Shown: piece by piece, positions 44,985-55,494 of the stretch
Layout: every line of letters starts with the position of its first letter
How positions within the stretch are numbered: position 1 is the stretch's first letter
Assembly: GCA_021613375.1 (NCBI GenBank)
Contig: CM038716.1
Span: 13,478,774 to 13,542,773, forward strand
DNA: 64,000 nucleotides
Reading direction: 5' to 3'
Source: Megaleporinus macrocephalus
Lineage: Eukaryota > Chordata > Actinopteri > Characiformes > Anostomidae
Position numbers and translations under genes: made by a program
Notes under the pieces: model-generated
The model's input: only the letters and a program-made list of their open reading frames with translations
Told to the model about the DNA's origin: nothing
Database searches by the model: none

Positions 44985-45200
44985 GCTTAAACTTAATTGC
45001 CTTGAAATCAATTTTAGAATTTAACAAACTTCAAGTTCCACCATGATCTAGAGAAAGCTTGAGCTTTCCAACCTCTTTTTCAAAAGTGTGATATCGTGTT
45101 ATATATGCTCATGAAATCCCAATCAGTCCCTACAGGCTGCCATCAAATTAACAGTAAGTTGAACTTGAACTGCCAAAGATATGATATCATTGCAGGATAA
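44985..45200 (+). repeat. Dispersed repeat, second part (pairs with 46520-46740)
   Basis: TTTAACAAACTTCAAGTTCC, AAGCTTGAGCTTTCCAACCT, GTGATATCGTGTTATATATG and CATGAAATCCC match 46538-46650 with moderate divergence. Confidence 0.6.
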
Positions 45201-45289
45201 ATAGTTTTACATAATTTCCTGCTACACATCATAAAAAGTTATGGGTTCCAGCTGATGCAATGATCTAAGAACATTTAAACTAATTGTTG

Positions 45290-45485
45290 TTATTATTATT
45301 ATTACTTATTTTTTATTATTTATTGTACTATTTTAAGTTTTACTACTATATTTATAGCTATTTTTTATTGACATTTTTTATTACTTTTGTTTTATTCTTG
45401 GTTTTTATTTCTTATTCAGTTTGGATTTTTTTCCCTTTATGATTTATTTTAATTTTGTCTCTGTTCTTATTGTTTCTTTTATTAC

Positions 45486-45552
<67 letters not shown>

Positions 45553-45759
45553 GTTGTTGTTGTTGTTTTTAATAACTGTTTATTTATTATATGGAAACTG
45601 GTTTAAGATTAGGGTTAGTATTTAATGATCAGTCCAGTAGTACTAGTTGTTCTGTCCAGATGTTTAAATATATTAAATATTTTTTTTATTATTTATTTTA
45701 CAATTTGAAGTTTTACTACTATATTTATATCAATTTTTTTACTTTTGTTTTATTCTAGG

Positions 45760-45820
<61 letters not shown>

Positions 45821-46412
45821 GTTGTTTTTTATTTTTGATAATTGGTCATAAAATTAGAAACTTGATGCACTACTAAAATATCATATACATATATATATAT
45901 GCCATTGTTGATTAATCAACATATATTATTATATGGTTTAGGGTTAGTATTTAATTTTTCCATTTAAAAAGTAATATATTCAATATTTTCTTTGTTTTAT
46001 GTATAGGCTAACACAGTCCAGTAGTACTAGTTGTTCTGTCCAGATGTTTGTATATATATATATATATATATATATATAAGCTGTGTTTTTAATATTATTA
46101 TTATATTTTTTTATTATTCATTTTACTATTTTAAGTTTTACTACTATATTTATATCTATTTTTATTGACTTATTTTCTTACTTTTGTTTCATTCTTGGTT
46201 TTTATTTCTTATTCAGTTTTTATTTGTTTTTCTTTTACGATTTATCGGAATTTTGTCTCTGTTCGTATTGTCTCTTTTACATTTGAAGTACATTAAAATT
46301 AATTTTAATTGCTTTTCAATCCCTTTTTGTTTAAAAAGTGTAATGGTCGGCGACATTGTGAACGAGGGTCTCCCTCAGTGTACTCCCGAGTGAAAATAAA
46401 GGTTGATTGAAA
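45290..46412 (+). mobile_element. LINE 3' UTR, repeated segments ending in the AAATAAAGGTTGATTGA tail
   Basis: The UTR block TTTTAAGTTTTACTACTATA, ATTTATA, TTTTGTCTCTGTTCTTATTG occurs three times (about 45310, 45700 and 46130), with (ATT)n expansions at 45481-45552 and 45763-45820. Between copies, CAGTCCAGTAGTACTAGTTG and TTCTGTCCAGATGTTT recur at about 45631 and 46015. The last segment ends GAACGAGGGTCTCCCTCAGT, then GAAAATAAAGGTTGATTGAA (about 46392-46411). Frames such as 45421-45606 are translated microsatellite. Confidence 0.7.
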
Positions 46413-46745
46413 ACATATCCATAATAACCTGCAGTGATTGATCCAGCAGGAGCAGCCACAGAAAACCAATGACTTTTAAAGGCTAAGCTTTCATCTCCGC
46501 ACTAGGACATCTTTAAAGGTGATCCAAGTTTTTGATTTCAACAAACTTTAAATTCCACCTTAATCCATAAAGACCTTAAGCTTCCCAACATATTTTCTAA
46601 GAACGTGTGCTATTGTGATATATATATGAGTATATATGAAATCCCTATAAACTCCAATGTTTCTCTATTAGATTAGAGAGTATACAGTTCAACGCTCTGT
46701 AACTATTTATCCTACATATTTTCTTATGTTGTTGTTGTTGTTGTT
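46405..46745 (+). repeat. Contiguous copy of the dispersed repeat
   Basis: Joins the two parts seen separately at 42741-42870 and 44985-45200: CATAATAACCTGCAGTGATT through TAGGACATCTTTAAAGGTGA, then TTCAACAAACTTTAAATTCC to CTATTTATCCTAC. It ends near a (GTT)n run at 46728-46750. Confidence 0.65.
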
Positions 46746-46750
46746 GTTGT

Positions 46751-47392
46751 TATTGCTTCTGAGGATTAAGTACACCATCCAGGAGATCCAATTGAAGTGG
46801 CGGTTTAGTTAAAAGACTCTCCGGAAAACTTTTGAAAACATTAATAACAGCAATAACAGTGTAAACAAAAGAGAATGTCTATAAAAAAGAATTAACATTC
46901 CCATATTTATGATTTGATTTAATACATCCGACTGCTACGCTAGTTTATGAGACTCATATTAAATTTATAATTCTGGTACCGACCGTTAACAGTGTAATCC
47001 AACATTATATAGCCCCCACATTATCGCAGCCCTGTATGAGGAACTGCTGCCAATATTCTACTACCTGTTTAATACTCTGTGATAAAATAATCATTAAAGC
47101 GTCTGAAAGGCTGCTTAGTATTCTGACCGGTGTTGCAGGAGCAGAATAGATTGCAGCTCTTAAAGTCTTTAAACCTGAAATCAGACATGACTGCTACAAT
47201 GTTTAGAAAATAAAAGGGAGAATTTTTTGATGTAGATATTTTGATGTAGTGCTGAAACACAAGACTGGAGGTCTTTTTATAATGTTTCACTTATTGATTG
47301 GACTTTGTTTACACATCGGCTTGACAAACCAGTGACAAGCCAAACATCTGACTGTAAGATGAGCAAAGAAACAAATATCTCTTTTTTAGGTG

Positions 47393-47395
<3 letters not shown>
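46751..47395. other. No gene recognised
   Basis: AT-rich, no match in the window. A 73-codon minus frame (47069-47290) lacks motifs. Confidence 0.4.

Positions 47396-47487
<92 letters not shown>
47396..47487. repeat. (TA)n microsatellite
   Basis: About 46 uninterrupted TA units. It is flanked by a partial direct repeat: GGCTTGACAAACCAGTGACA (47319-47338) and CAGCTTGACAAACTAGTGAC (47500-47519). Confidence 0.97.
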
Positions 47488-47488
<1 letters not shown>

Positions 47489-47529
47489 CTATGTATACAC
47501 AGCTTGACAAACTAGTGACAAGATACTAG

Positions 47530-47870
47530 AGACAACCTTTATTTTCACTGAGGGAGACCCTCGGAGACCCTCTTTATATTGAGGGAGACCCTCCGAGCAT
47601 TACACTTTTTAAACAAAAAGGGACAGAAAAGAAATAAAAATTCATTTTAATGTACTTCAAATATAAAATAAATAATAAGAACAGATAAGAGACAAAATTC
47701 AGATAAATCATAAAAGAAAAAAGAAATAAAAAAATAAGTCTAAAAAATAGACATAAATATAGTAGTAAAAGACGTTTAGAGTAATTTTCAATATAATTAT
47801 AATTATTATTATTTGTAGTAGTAGTTGTAGTAATAGTAGTACTAGCATTTTTTTTAAATTATTATTTTTA
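47530..47870 (-). mobile_element. LINE 3' end, inverted copy
   Basis: On plus, ACAACCTTTATTTTCACTGA, GGGAGACCCTC and CCGAGCATTACACTTTTTAA are the reverse complement of the tail at 46340-46412. A 27 bp internal block (GAGGGAGACCCTC) is duplicated. The UTR continues with CAGATAAATCATAAAAGAAA and CATAAATATAGTAGTAAAA. No (ATTG)n tail remains. Confidence 0.75.

Positions 47871-47872
<2 letters not shown>

Positions 47873-47959
<87 letters not shown>
47873..47959. repeat. (TA)n microsatellite
   Basis: About 43 TA units within the same AT-rich repeat context. Confidence 0.97.
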
Positions 47960-47961
<2 letters not shown>

Positions 47962-48360
47962 TATTCATATTTATTTTTAACATTTTTATATTTATTTTGT
48001 TTTGATAACTGGTCATGAAATAATAAACTTGATGCACTACATCAAATATCATATATATCTATACACTTCCTTATTGACTTATCAACATATATTGTTATAT
48101 GGTTTAGGTTTATTATATGGAAACTGGTTTAGGGTTAGGGTTAGTATTTATTGGTTCCAGTTAATAAGAAATATATTAAATATTTTCTTTGTTATTGTTA
48201 TGTATTGGCTAACACAGTCCCGTAGTACTAGCTGTTCTGTTCAGATGTTTAAATATAATAAATCTGTGGTTTTTTTTTTTATAAGACTGTATCTCTTTAA
48301 ACTGTATGTTTACCAAAATAAGGATCAAATTTAAGTTTAAATACCCCAGATACATACACA
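47960..48360. repeat. Further pieces of the 45.6-46.1 kb repeat
   Basis: TTATTATATGGAAACTGGTT, GGGTTAGTATTTATTGG, GCTAACACAGTCCCGTAGTA and CTGTTCAGATGTTTAAATA match 45584-45670 and 46008-46050 in order. This extends that repeat across the two TA tracts. Confidence 0.6.
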
Positions 48361-48450
48361 ATAGCAATCAAAAGTTTGGGCACACCTCCCAAAGTTGGAG
48401 CCCATGTACATGAATATTACTAAAACAAACATTTGACTGTGTTTAAATGT
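48361..48450 (+). mobile_element. Tc1-like TIR fragment
   Basis: AGCAATCAAAAGTTTGGGCA followed by CACCTCCCAAAGTTGG matches the end of the same Tc1 family as 32036-32105. No partner end nearby. Confidence 0.5.
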
Positions 48451-49739
48451 AAAAATGAGAATGTATATTTTTATAAGAGCTATAAAGAGCTATATCTGAC
48501 CACTAGATGGCAGTGTTGTAAACCATTTTTTTAGCTCCACTCCAACATTAACAAGCAGCACAAGGGCCCAATGCTATTGTGAACATTGATAAACCTGTTC
48601 ATACAGTGGTGTGTTTTAATAGTAGGATTTGAAAAATCACAGTTTATCACTTTACTTACAGTATCGCAATATATCGTGATATACTGAATCGTGACCGCTG
48701 TATCACAATATGTATTGTATCGCCAGCTTCTTGCCAATACAGGCCTAATTGAAAGTAAGGTATGTTTTTGGCCTTAGAAGTATTACATGTTTTTCTTTGG
48801 ACTACTCGGCTCACGCAGTCGTTCGGATGCTGGACTGAGTGGTTCCTCTGCATCCAGCCAAAGTTGTAGCTCATCTGTATTCTAGCAGGTCCTGCGAGAG
48901 GTGGTGCAGTTCATTTGTATTCTCTGACACTCGGTGATGGCTATTGTTTGTATTCCAGCTCATATGCTGTTCATCTGTATTCCTGCAGATCCACAATTGT
49001 AGGTGAGTCCAGTGTTTACTGATTATCAGGCCTCCCACCGACCGCCTCTTCCTCGCGCCGGCTCCGGACCAATTTAAAGTCCATTTACGGAACGCTGCGG
49101 AACAAATTAGAGCACATTTGAGGCTTTGTTAGGTTTTGCATATTGGGACACGGAACCAGATGAACAAAGCAAACCACCCCCGTGTTATGAGCTTCGTTCC
49201 CATTAGTTGTAATTCCGTCCATGCTGTCGTAGCGGGCCGGCTCCCGAATCCCGAAAATTAAGATTTAACACGTCTTGATTTGATGCAACATCTGTATCGC
49301 CCAGTGCATCCATCTCTGTTTGCTCGATTCAGACGAGCGTGAGCGGAGGACGGACGGCTTTAAGCCAACCTAATTACTGTTTTAATTCTCCGCTGTTCAA
49401 ACACAAAGCCGCGCTCCCGCTGAGTCCCCAGCGGCTCGGAAAGTACTTGAAATCACCTTCAGTCTGATAAGCTGTAGTGTTACCAGCAATAGAAGAAAAC
49501 CACTGTGTCGCAGCGCTCTTGTGTTTAAAGTAGAAAGAAACATGTTCTAGTTATAATGCATGCTTTAGTATCATTAAAATGTAAACATAGCACTGGTCAA
49601 ACATCAAAGACCACCCTTCAGTGATTTAATATCCAGTCAAAACAGCCATTTCTTGTAACATTATATAATAATGATAGGTTATGGGTTATTTATTGGCCAT
49701 GGCTTTATAATTGATGAATTATCAACCTTTAATTACCTA
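48451..49739. other. Single-copy stretch; 49020-49480 is a candidate host non-coding element
   Basis: 49020-49480 has high, even complexity (GAACAAATTAGAGCACATTT, CCCATTAGTTGTAATTCCGT, AAGCCAACCTAATTACTGTT) and no match in the window. It contains homeodomain-type TAATTA cores, and no frame is convincing. Conservation across species is the deciding test. The rest is undistinguished. Confidence 0.35.
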
Positions 49740-49769
49740 TATATATAGATATATACAAAACTTTTAATG

Positions 49770-50193
49770 TAAGTCAATGGAACCAGATTTTTCTCAATGC
49801 TATATATATATATATATCGCCGTAAATAGTAACTTTACACGAGAGGCCAAAAACAATCTTCATTTTCAATGTAAGTCAATGGAACCAGATGTTTCTCAAA
49901 GCTATTTTGAGGCATTTCTATTGGTTCACTTATCATGAAATTTTAACAGAATATAAAGAACAGCTGTCGTATTTAAAATGAAATAGAAAAATAGTTTTTC
50001 AACAATTGAAAATTCATGTTTTTCTTTGGACAACGACTATATAAATGCTAATTTTTGTTGTTTTTTTAGTTTTCTACATGATGCACACGCAGTAGCTGAT
50101 GATTACATTGTGTGCAAATTTCATGGTGACTGGACGGATGGAAATGCTCCAGAATAGCTCAGAGAAAATTCTGGTTCCATTGACGAAAAAAAA
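49770..50193. mobile_element. Palindromic MITE, full-length copy 1
   Basis: The left arm has GAGAGGCCAAAAACAATCTT, AATGTAAGTCAATGGAACCA, GCTATTTTGAGGCATTTCTA, TTATCATGAAATTTTAAC and TTTTTCTTTGGACAACGACT. The right arm is the same set in inverted order: TGTGTGCAAATTTCATGGTG, GGAAATGCTCCAGAATAGCT, TTCTGGTTCCATTGACG. Both ends meet (TA)n: short on the left, 50194-50268 on the right. No coding frame. Confidence 0.8.

Positions 50194-50268
<75 letters not shown>
50194..50268. repeat. (TA)n between two palindromic MITEs
   Basis: About 37 TA units filling exactly the junction between two full MITE copies. Confidence 0.97.
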
Positions 50269-51330
<1,062 letters not shown>

Positions 51331-51344
51331 AAAACAACTACATC

Positions 51345-51560
51345 TATAAAAATTAGTACTTTACAGGAGAGTCTTCGCTTTCAATGTAAGTCAATGGAAC
51401 CACAATTTTTCCTAAGTGATTTTGAAGCATTTCTATTGGTCCATTACTTATGAAATGTTTATACAATGTAAACAGCAGCTGTCATGTTCAAAAGATTCAG
51501 AAAACTGAAAATCGACAACATATTTTTCATTGGAAAGCACCTATATATATAGCTAGATAG
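51345..51560 (+). mobile_element. Palindromic MITE family, left arm
   Basis: TAGTACTTTACAGGAGAGTC, AATGTAAGTCAATGGAACCA, GAAGCATTTCTATTGGTCCA, TAAACAGCAGCTGTCATG and TTTCATTGGAAAGCAC in the family order. It is followed by a short TATATATA. Confidence 0.75.
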
Positions 51561-53084
51561 GCTTCTTGGTCTAGCCGTTCAAATGATACAATGAGATGTT
51601 ATGCTATTAGTCCAAACCTACTCAGGTTGTTCAGATTTGTACTATTTTAATAGTAATAATGTTAGTCAATCACTGTGAAGAGAAACTATATATATACTGT
51701 AACCCATACATAATTATTCCTGATATCTTCACAATTATTGGTTAATATTATTATCTGGGTAGGTTTGGATTTATAGCGTAACTTATCATTTCAACAGCAA
51801 GACCAAGAAGTCTGTGAGCCACGTGTGGAAGAACTCTCAGCCGCTATCTCAGTGGATGCAACTCCACAGCCAGCGGGCAAGCATCAAAACATACACAACC
51901 AAAACAAAACAAACAAAGAATGATGTAAAGCGGCCGCCATGTTGCCGCAGCATACTTACAACAGAACACACGTCCAGCCAGAGCTGTGTTCTCGCCGTGG
52001 AAGGATGGACAGAAACACCATTTCCATTTCCATCTGAAGCGAAAGACTGTGAAACAGATGAAAGCTTCAGGATATTCTTATCTGGGACAGGTGTGGTGGT
52101 CTAGCAGGTCTAGCCTGCATGGTCGTTAGAGACCCCAGTGTCTTCTTCCTCATGCGAGCACGTCGTCTTCTACATAACCTCCTCAGACGTATCTCTGGAA
52201 AGAAGGAACGGCTCGCTAATGTGTTTTGACTGCGAATGAAATAAACGAATGGTGGTCTCGGGTTTCGCCGAGCGCCGCGGAACCACTGATTTATTTCCTC
52301 CATTCTCTAACTGTGAGTGGTTTAATTAGTTGTCACTAAGAACAGATTGCCGGTCTTGACACTCGATTCAGAAAACTCTGGCGGTGATAAACAGTGTCCC
52401 TCACAGACTGAATGCCAAATCGATAACGGCAAATTTCATTCCATTAGCGCAGAATAAACTCTTTGTTCGGCGCGGGCCAGCTCTTAAATACACTTGATGA
52501 GCGCAGTGTTTATTTATATGCTAATCCTCAAAGGCGAGACACCATGTATTATCTGCTCTCCAGTGGAACGCTGATGAGAACGCCGAGTGCTTTCAGCTGC
52601 CTGCTGTCGCAGCGCGTTTTAAGTCTCGTGCGATAAGAGGTAGAATCATATTTCAACATGACATAGAATATGAAGCAGGGAAGAATGAGTGTCGCTCACC
52701 GAGGGGGCTTTGTTTAGGTCAGCGGTACAGCTGTATGTACTTGTATGACCGCGCGGTACGGAATTGACCTCTATTTCAAAGCAGGGAACATTAGCGTTGG
52801 GTCATTAGCTGATCTCAACCCCCAGAGCAGCAGGTCAGGGGCTAAGTTCCTCATTTGCAGGTGTTGTTTGACTCTTTGTGTGGATTGTTTTTCTTTATTA
52901 TTTACCAAATTTTCATCAAGCCAGATTTTCACCCGATTCAGTTATAGATCTGCTTTATATTTTGGCCAGATGGGATTTATGTCCTCTCCAACGTGCCGTA
53001 TTTAGTCTCCTAGTATTTCCCAATTTGTTAAAGAATTGATTCTTTGGAAAAGTCTCTCCATCATTTACTTGGTCTTGTTGGAAA
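51561..53084. other. ~1.5 kb without gene; 52100-52800 is single-copy
   Basis: 52180-52700 has balanced composition (TTTAATTAGTTGTCACTAAG, AAATTTCATTCCATTAGCGC, TTTATATGCTAATCCTCAAA) and no match in the window. Small frames (51814-52104 plus, 52067-52303 minus, 52745-53005 plus) have no domains. This could be intronic or intergenic host sequence. Confidence 0.35.
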
Positions 53085-53238
53085 AGCTTCAATGTAATAC
53101 CACTTTTTACCTGAAGAGGTGATAGTGAGTCACTGTAAAACCACTTTGTGCCTGAAGAGGTAATATTGAGTAACTGTAGTACCACTCTGCACCTGAAGAG
53201 GTGATAGTGAGTCACTGTAGTGCCACTTTGTACCTGAA
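53085..53238. repeat. 41 bp minisatellite, left part (~3.5 units)
   Basis: The unit is GTAGTACCACTTTGTACCTG then AAGAGGTGATAGTGAGTCAC then T. Interrupted at 53239 by a LINE, and continues at 54041. Confidence 0.9.
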
Positions 53239-53504
53239 CATCTCTTCTCTGATTTCAATAAATAACAATAATTATCAGACTCGCTCTAGTGGCTGGATCA
53301 CCTGTCAGGTACCGAGAGTTTTTAGTGAACTGGGAAAATCTGCTTTTAGCTACAGTGCACCAGCGAGCTGGAACTCTCTCCAGGAAACTCTGAAGCTCAG
53401 CTCGCTGGGATCACTAAACCATTTTAAACTTTTAGTTTCTAATCACCATCAGAAAGCCTGTGACTGTTTTAAATGAATAAATCTATTAGGATTTTATTTT
53501 TATC

Positions 53505-53551
<47 letters not shown>

Positions 53552-54040
53552 TATTTAATTTTTATTTTTATTTAATTTTGTTTTTTACGTTTGTTTTATT
53601 TTACTTTTATTTTAGTTATTTATTTATTTTTTTTATTATTATTTTTTTTTTATTTTTTTTTTTTTTTAATTATTACTATCTTTTTATTTATTTATTTATT
53701 ATTTGTATTATTTTTATTATTATAATTATCCATTTTTTTATCGTGATTGTTTTATTGAGTATTTTTTATTAGCATTTCAACTTTTTATTATCTTGGTGTA
53801 TGTAATATGTTTATTTTATATTCTTTTATATTCTTTTATAATAATTTTCTAACATTTTTTACATTGTATTTTTAATGCATCTATATTAAATGTTTATTTA
53901 AAATTGGTATTTAATTTATTATTTTTGCTCATTTTGTTTTCAATCCCTTTAACTGTATATGCTCGGCTGCATTGAAAATGAGGGTCATCCCTCAATGTAT
54001 TTCCGAGATTAAATAAAGGTTGATTGATTGATTGATTGAT
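53239..54040 (+). mobile_element. 5'-truncated LINE inside a minisatellite, with RT C-terminus and complete 3' tail
   Basis: A plus frame (about 53276-53473) reads CQVPRVFSELGKSAFSYSAP, then ASWNSLQETLKL, then LGSLNHFKLLVS, the terminal APxxWNSLQ block of a non-LTR reverse transcriptase. The stop at about 53474 is followed by a long T-rich UTR with (ATT)n (53504-53552), then CTCGGCTGCATTGAAAATGA, CCCTCAATGTATTTCCGAG, TAAATAAAGGTTGATTGATT and an (ATTG)n tail. It shows that the GAGGGTC...AAATAAAGGTTGATTGA tail found five times here belongs to a LINE with this C-terminus. Only the last ~70 residues of ORF2 remain. Confidence 0.85.
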
Positions 54041-54640
54041 AGTGAGTCTCTGTAGTACCACATTGTATCTGAAGAGGTGATAGTGAGTCACTGTAGTACC
54101 ACATTGTATCTGAACAGGTGATGGGGAGTCTCTGTAGTACCACTTTGTACCTGAAGAGGTGATAGTGACTCACTGTAGTACCACTTTGTAGCTGAAGAGG
54201 TGATAGTGAGTCACTGTAGTACCACTTTGTACCTGAAGAGGTGATGGGGAGTCTCTGTAGTACCACTTTGTAGCTGAAGAGGTGATAGTGAGTCACTGTA
54301 GTACCACTTTATACCTGAAGAGGTGATAGTGAGTCTCTGTAGTACCACATTGTACCTGAACAGGTGATAGTGAGTCACTGTAGTACCACTTTATACCTGA
54401 AGAGGTGATAGTGAGTCTCTGTAGTACCACATTGTACCTGAACAGGTGATAGTGAGTCACTGTAGTACCACTTTATACCTGAAGAGGTGATAGTGAGTCA
54501 CTGTAGTACCACTTTGTACCTGAGGAGGTGATAGTGAGTCACTGTAGTACCACCTTGTACCTGAAGAGGTGATAGTGAGTCACTGTAGTGCCACTTTGTA
54601 CCTGAAGAGGTGATAGTGAGTCACTGTAGTAATACTTTGT
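54041..54640. repeat. 41 bp minisatellite, right part (~15 units)
   Basis: Continues the array interrupted at 53239. Most units carry AGTGAGTCACT, an AP-1-type TGAGTCA core; one carries TGACTCA (54166-54172), and others have GAGTCTCT. The two kinds alternate around 54290-54460, showing copying of a two-unit block. The 95-codon minus frame is a by-product. Confidence 0.95.
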
Positions 54641-54689
54641 TCCTGAAAATGAGGGTCTCCCTCAATGTACTTCCGAGTGGAAATAAAGG

Positions 54690-54735
<46 letters not shown>

Positions 54736-54736
54736 A
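54637..54736 (+). mobile_element. LINE 3' terminus fused to the minisatellite end
   Basis: The array runs TTGTTCCTGAAAATGAGGGT into TCTCCCTCAATGTACTTCCG, AGTGGAAATAAAGGTTGATT and a (GATT)n tail of about 11 units. Only the last ~70 bp of the LINE is present. The array therefore has the same LINE tail on both sides. Confidence 0.85.
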
Positions 54737-55494
54737 TCTGTCGCCAGCGAGTAAACGCTAGTCTGAGATTGACTCTTGTCTGGTTACTTGTTCAGTCACT
54801 CTCTCTTTGTACTTCCTTCAACAAAGTCTTTGCCTCTTCTATGATGTCGATGCCTCATCTTAGAGCGAGCTGAAGGACCCATTGTTGGTGGTGTGTATGG
54901 AAGTATGTGGTCTTCAGAAAGAGTGCAAAGCTTTCTGGCCACAGTTGGAGGTATAAAGGTCAAGTTTTAGCTGGTAGAATCTCTGGAAGACCTTCTTAAA
55001 CCTGTTTCTTTGACACCAGTCGAGAGGGTGCATTGACCCTCCTTCTGCAACCTCCTACCTGGTGGTTTCACCTTGCTGCTTGTAGATGTCTGACTATCTC
55101 ACACCAAGCCTTGACTTGAGGCTCTCTGAACCTGGAAAATGTGCTTATTCTACCAGAAGGTCTTTTACCTTCTCAGCCCAACAGCTCTCAGGTAGATTAT
55201 ATGTAATTACCTTTAAGAGCCTTTTCGAGTTCCCTGAGATTTTTCTCAAAACGTCTGACCTCTCCTGACCCCAAAGTCAAGAGGCCTTGGACAGCATGTT
55301 CAGGGCTTTCAAGACAAGCGTGTTCTAAATGCAAATTGGATCTGAGTGCTGGTCAAGTTGAACACTGACCAGTGAGAATCACACTGCTGTGAGTAGAATA
55401 GCACATGAGACTCAGGACTGAGAAACATTCCTAACAACACTAGTTCACCTAAGACATTATTCTTGTGAGGAGGTCAAGCAACAAAACTCATTCG
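54737..55494. other. No gene recognised; single-copy within window
   Basis: About 750 bp of balanced sequence. A 60-codon plus frame (55086-55268) lacks motifs. No repeat match. Confidence 0.35.

Noticed and set aside
48131..48146. Second interstitial telomere run
   Set aside because: Only about two GGGTTA units, inside a dispersed repeat that has the same GGGTTAG word in other copies.
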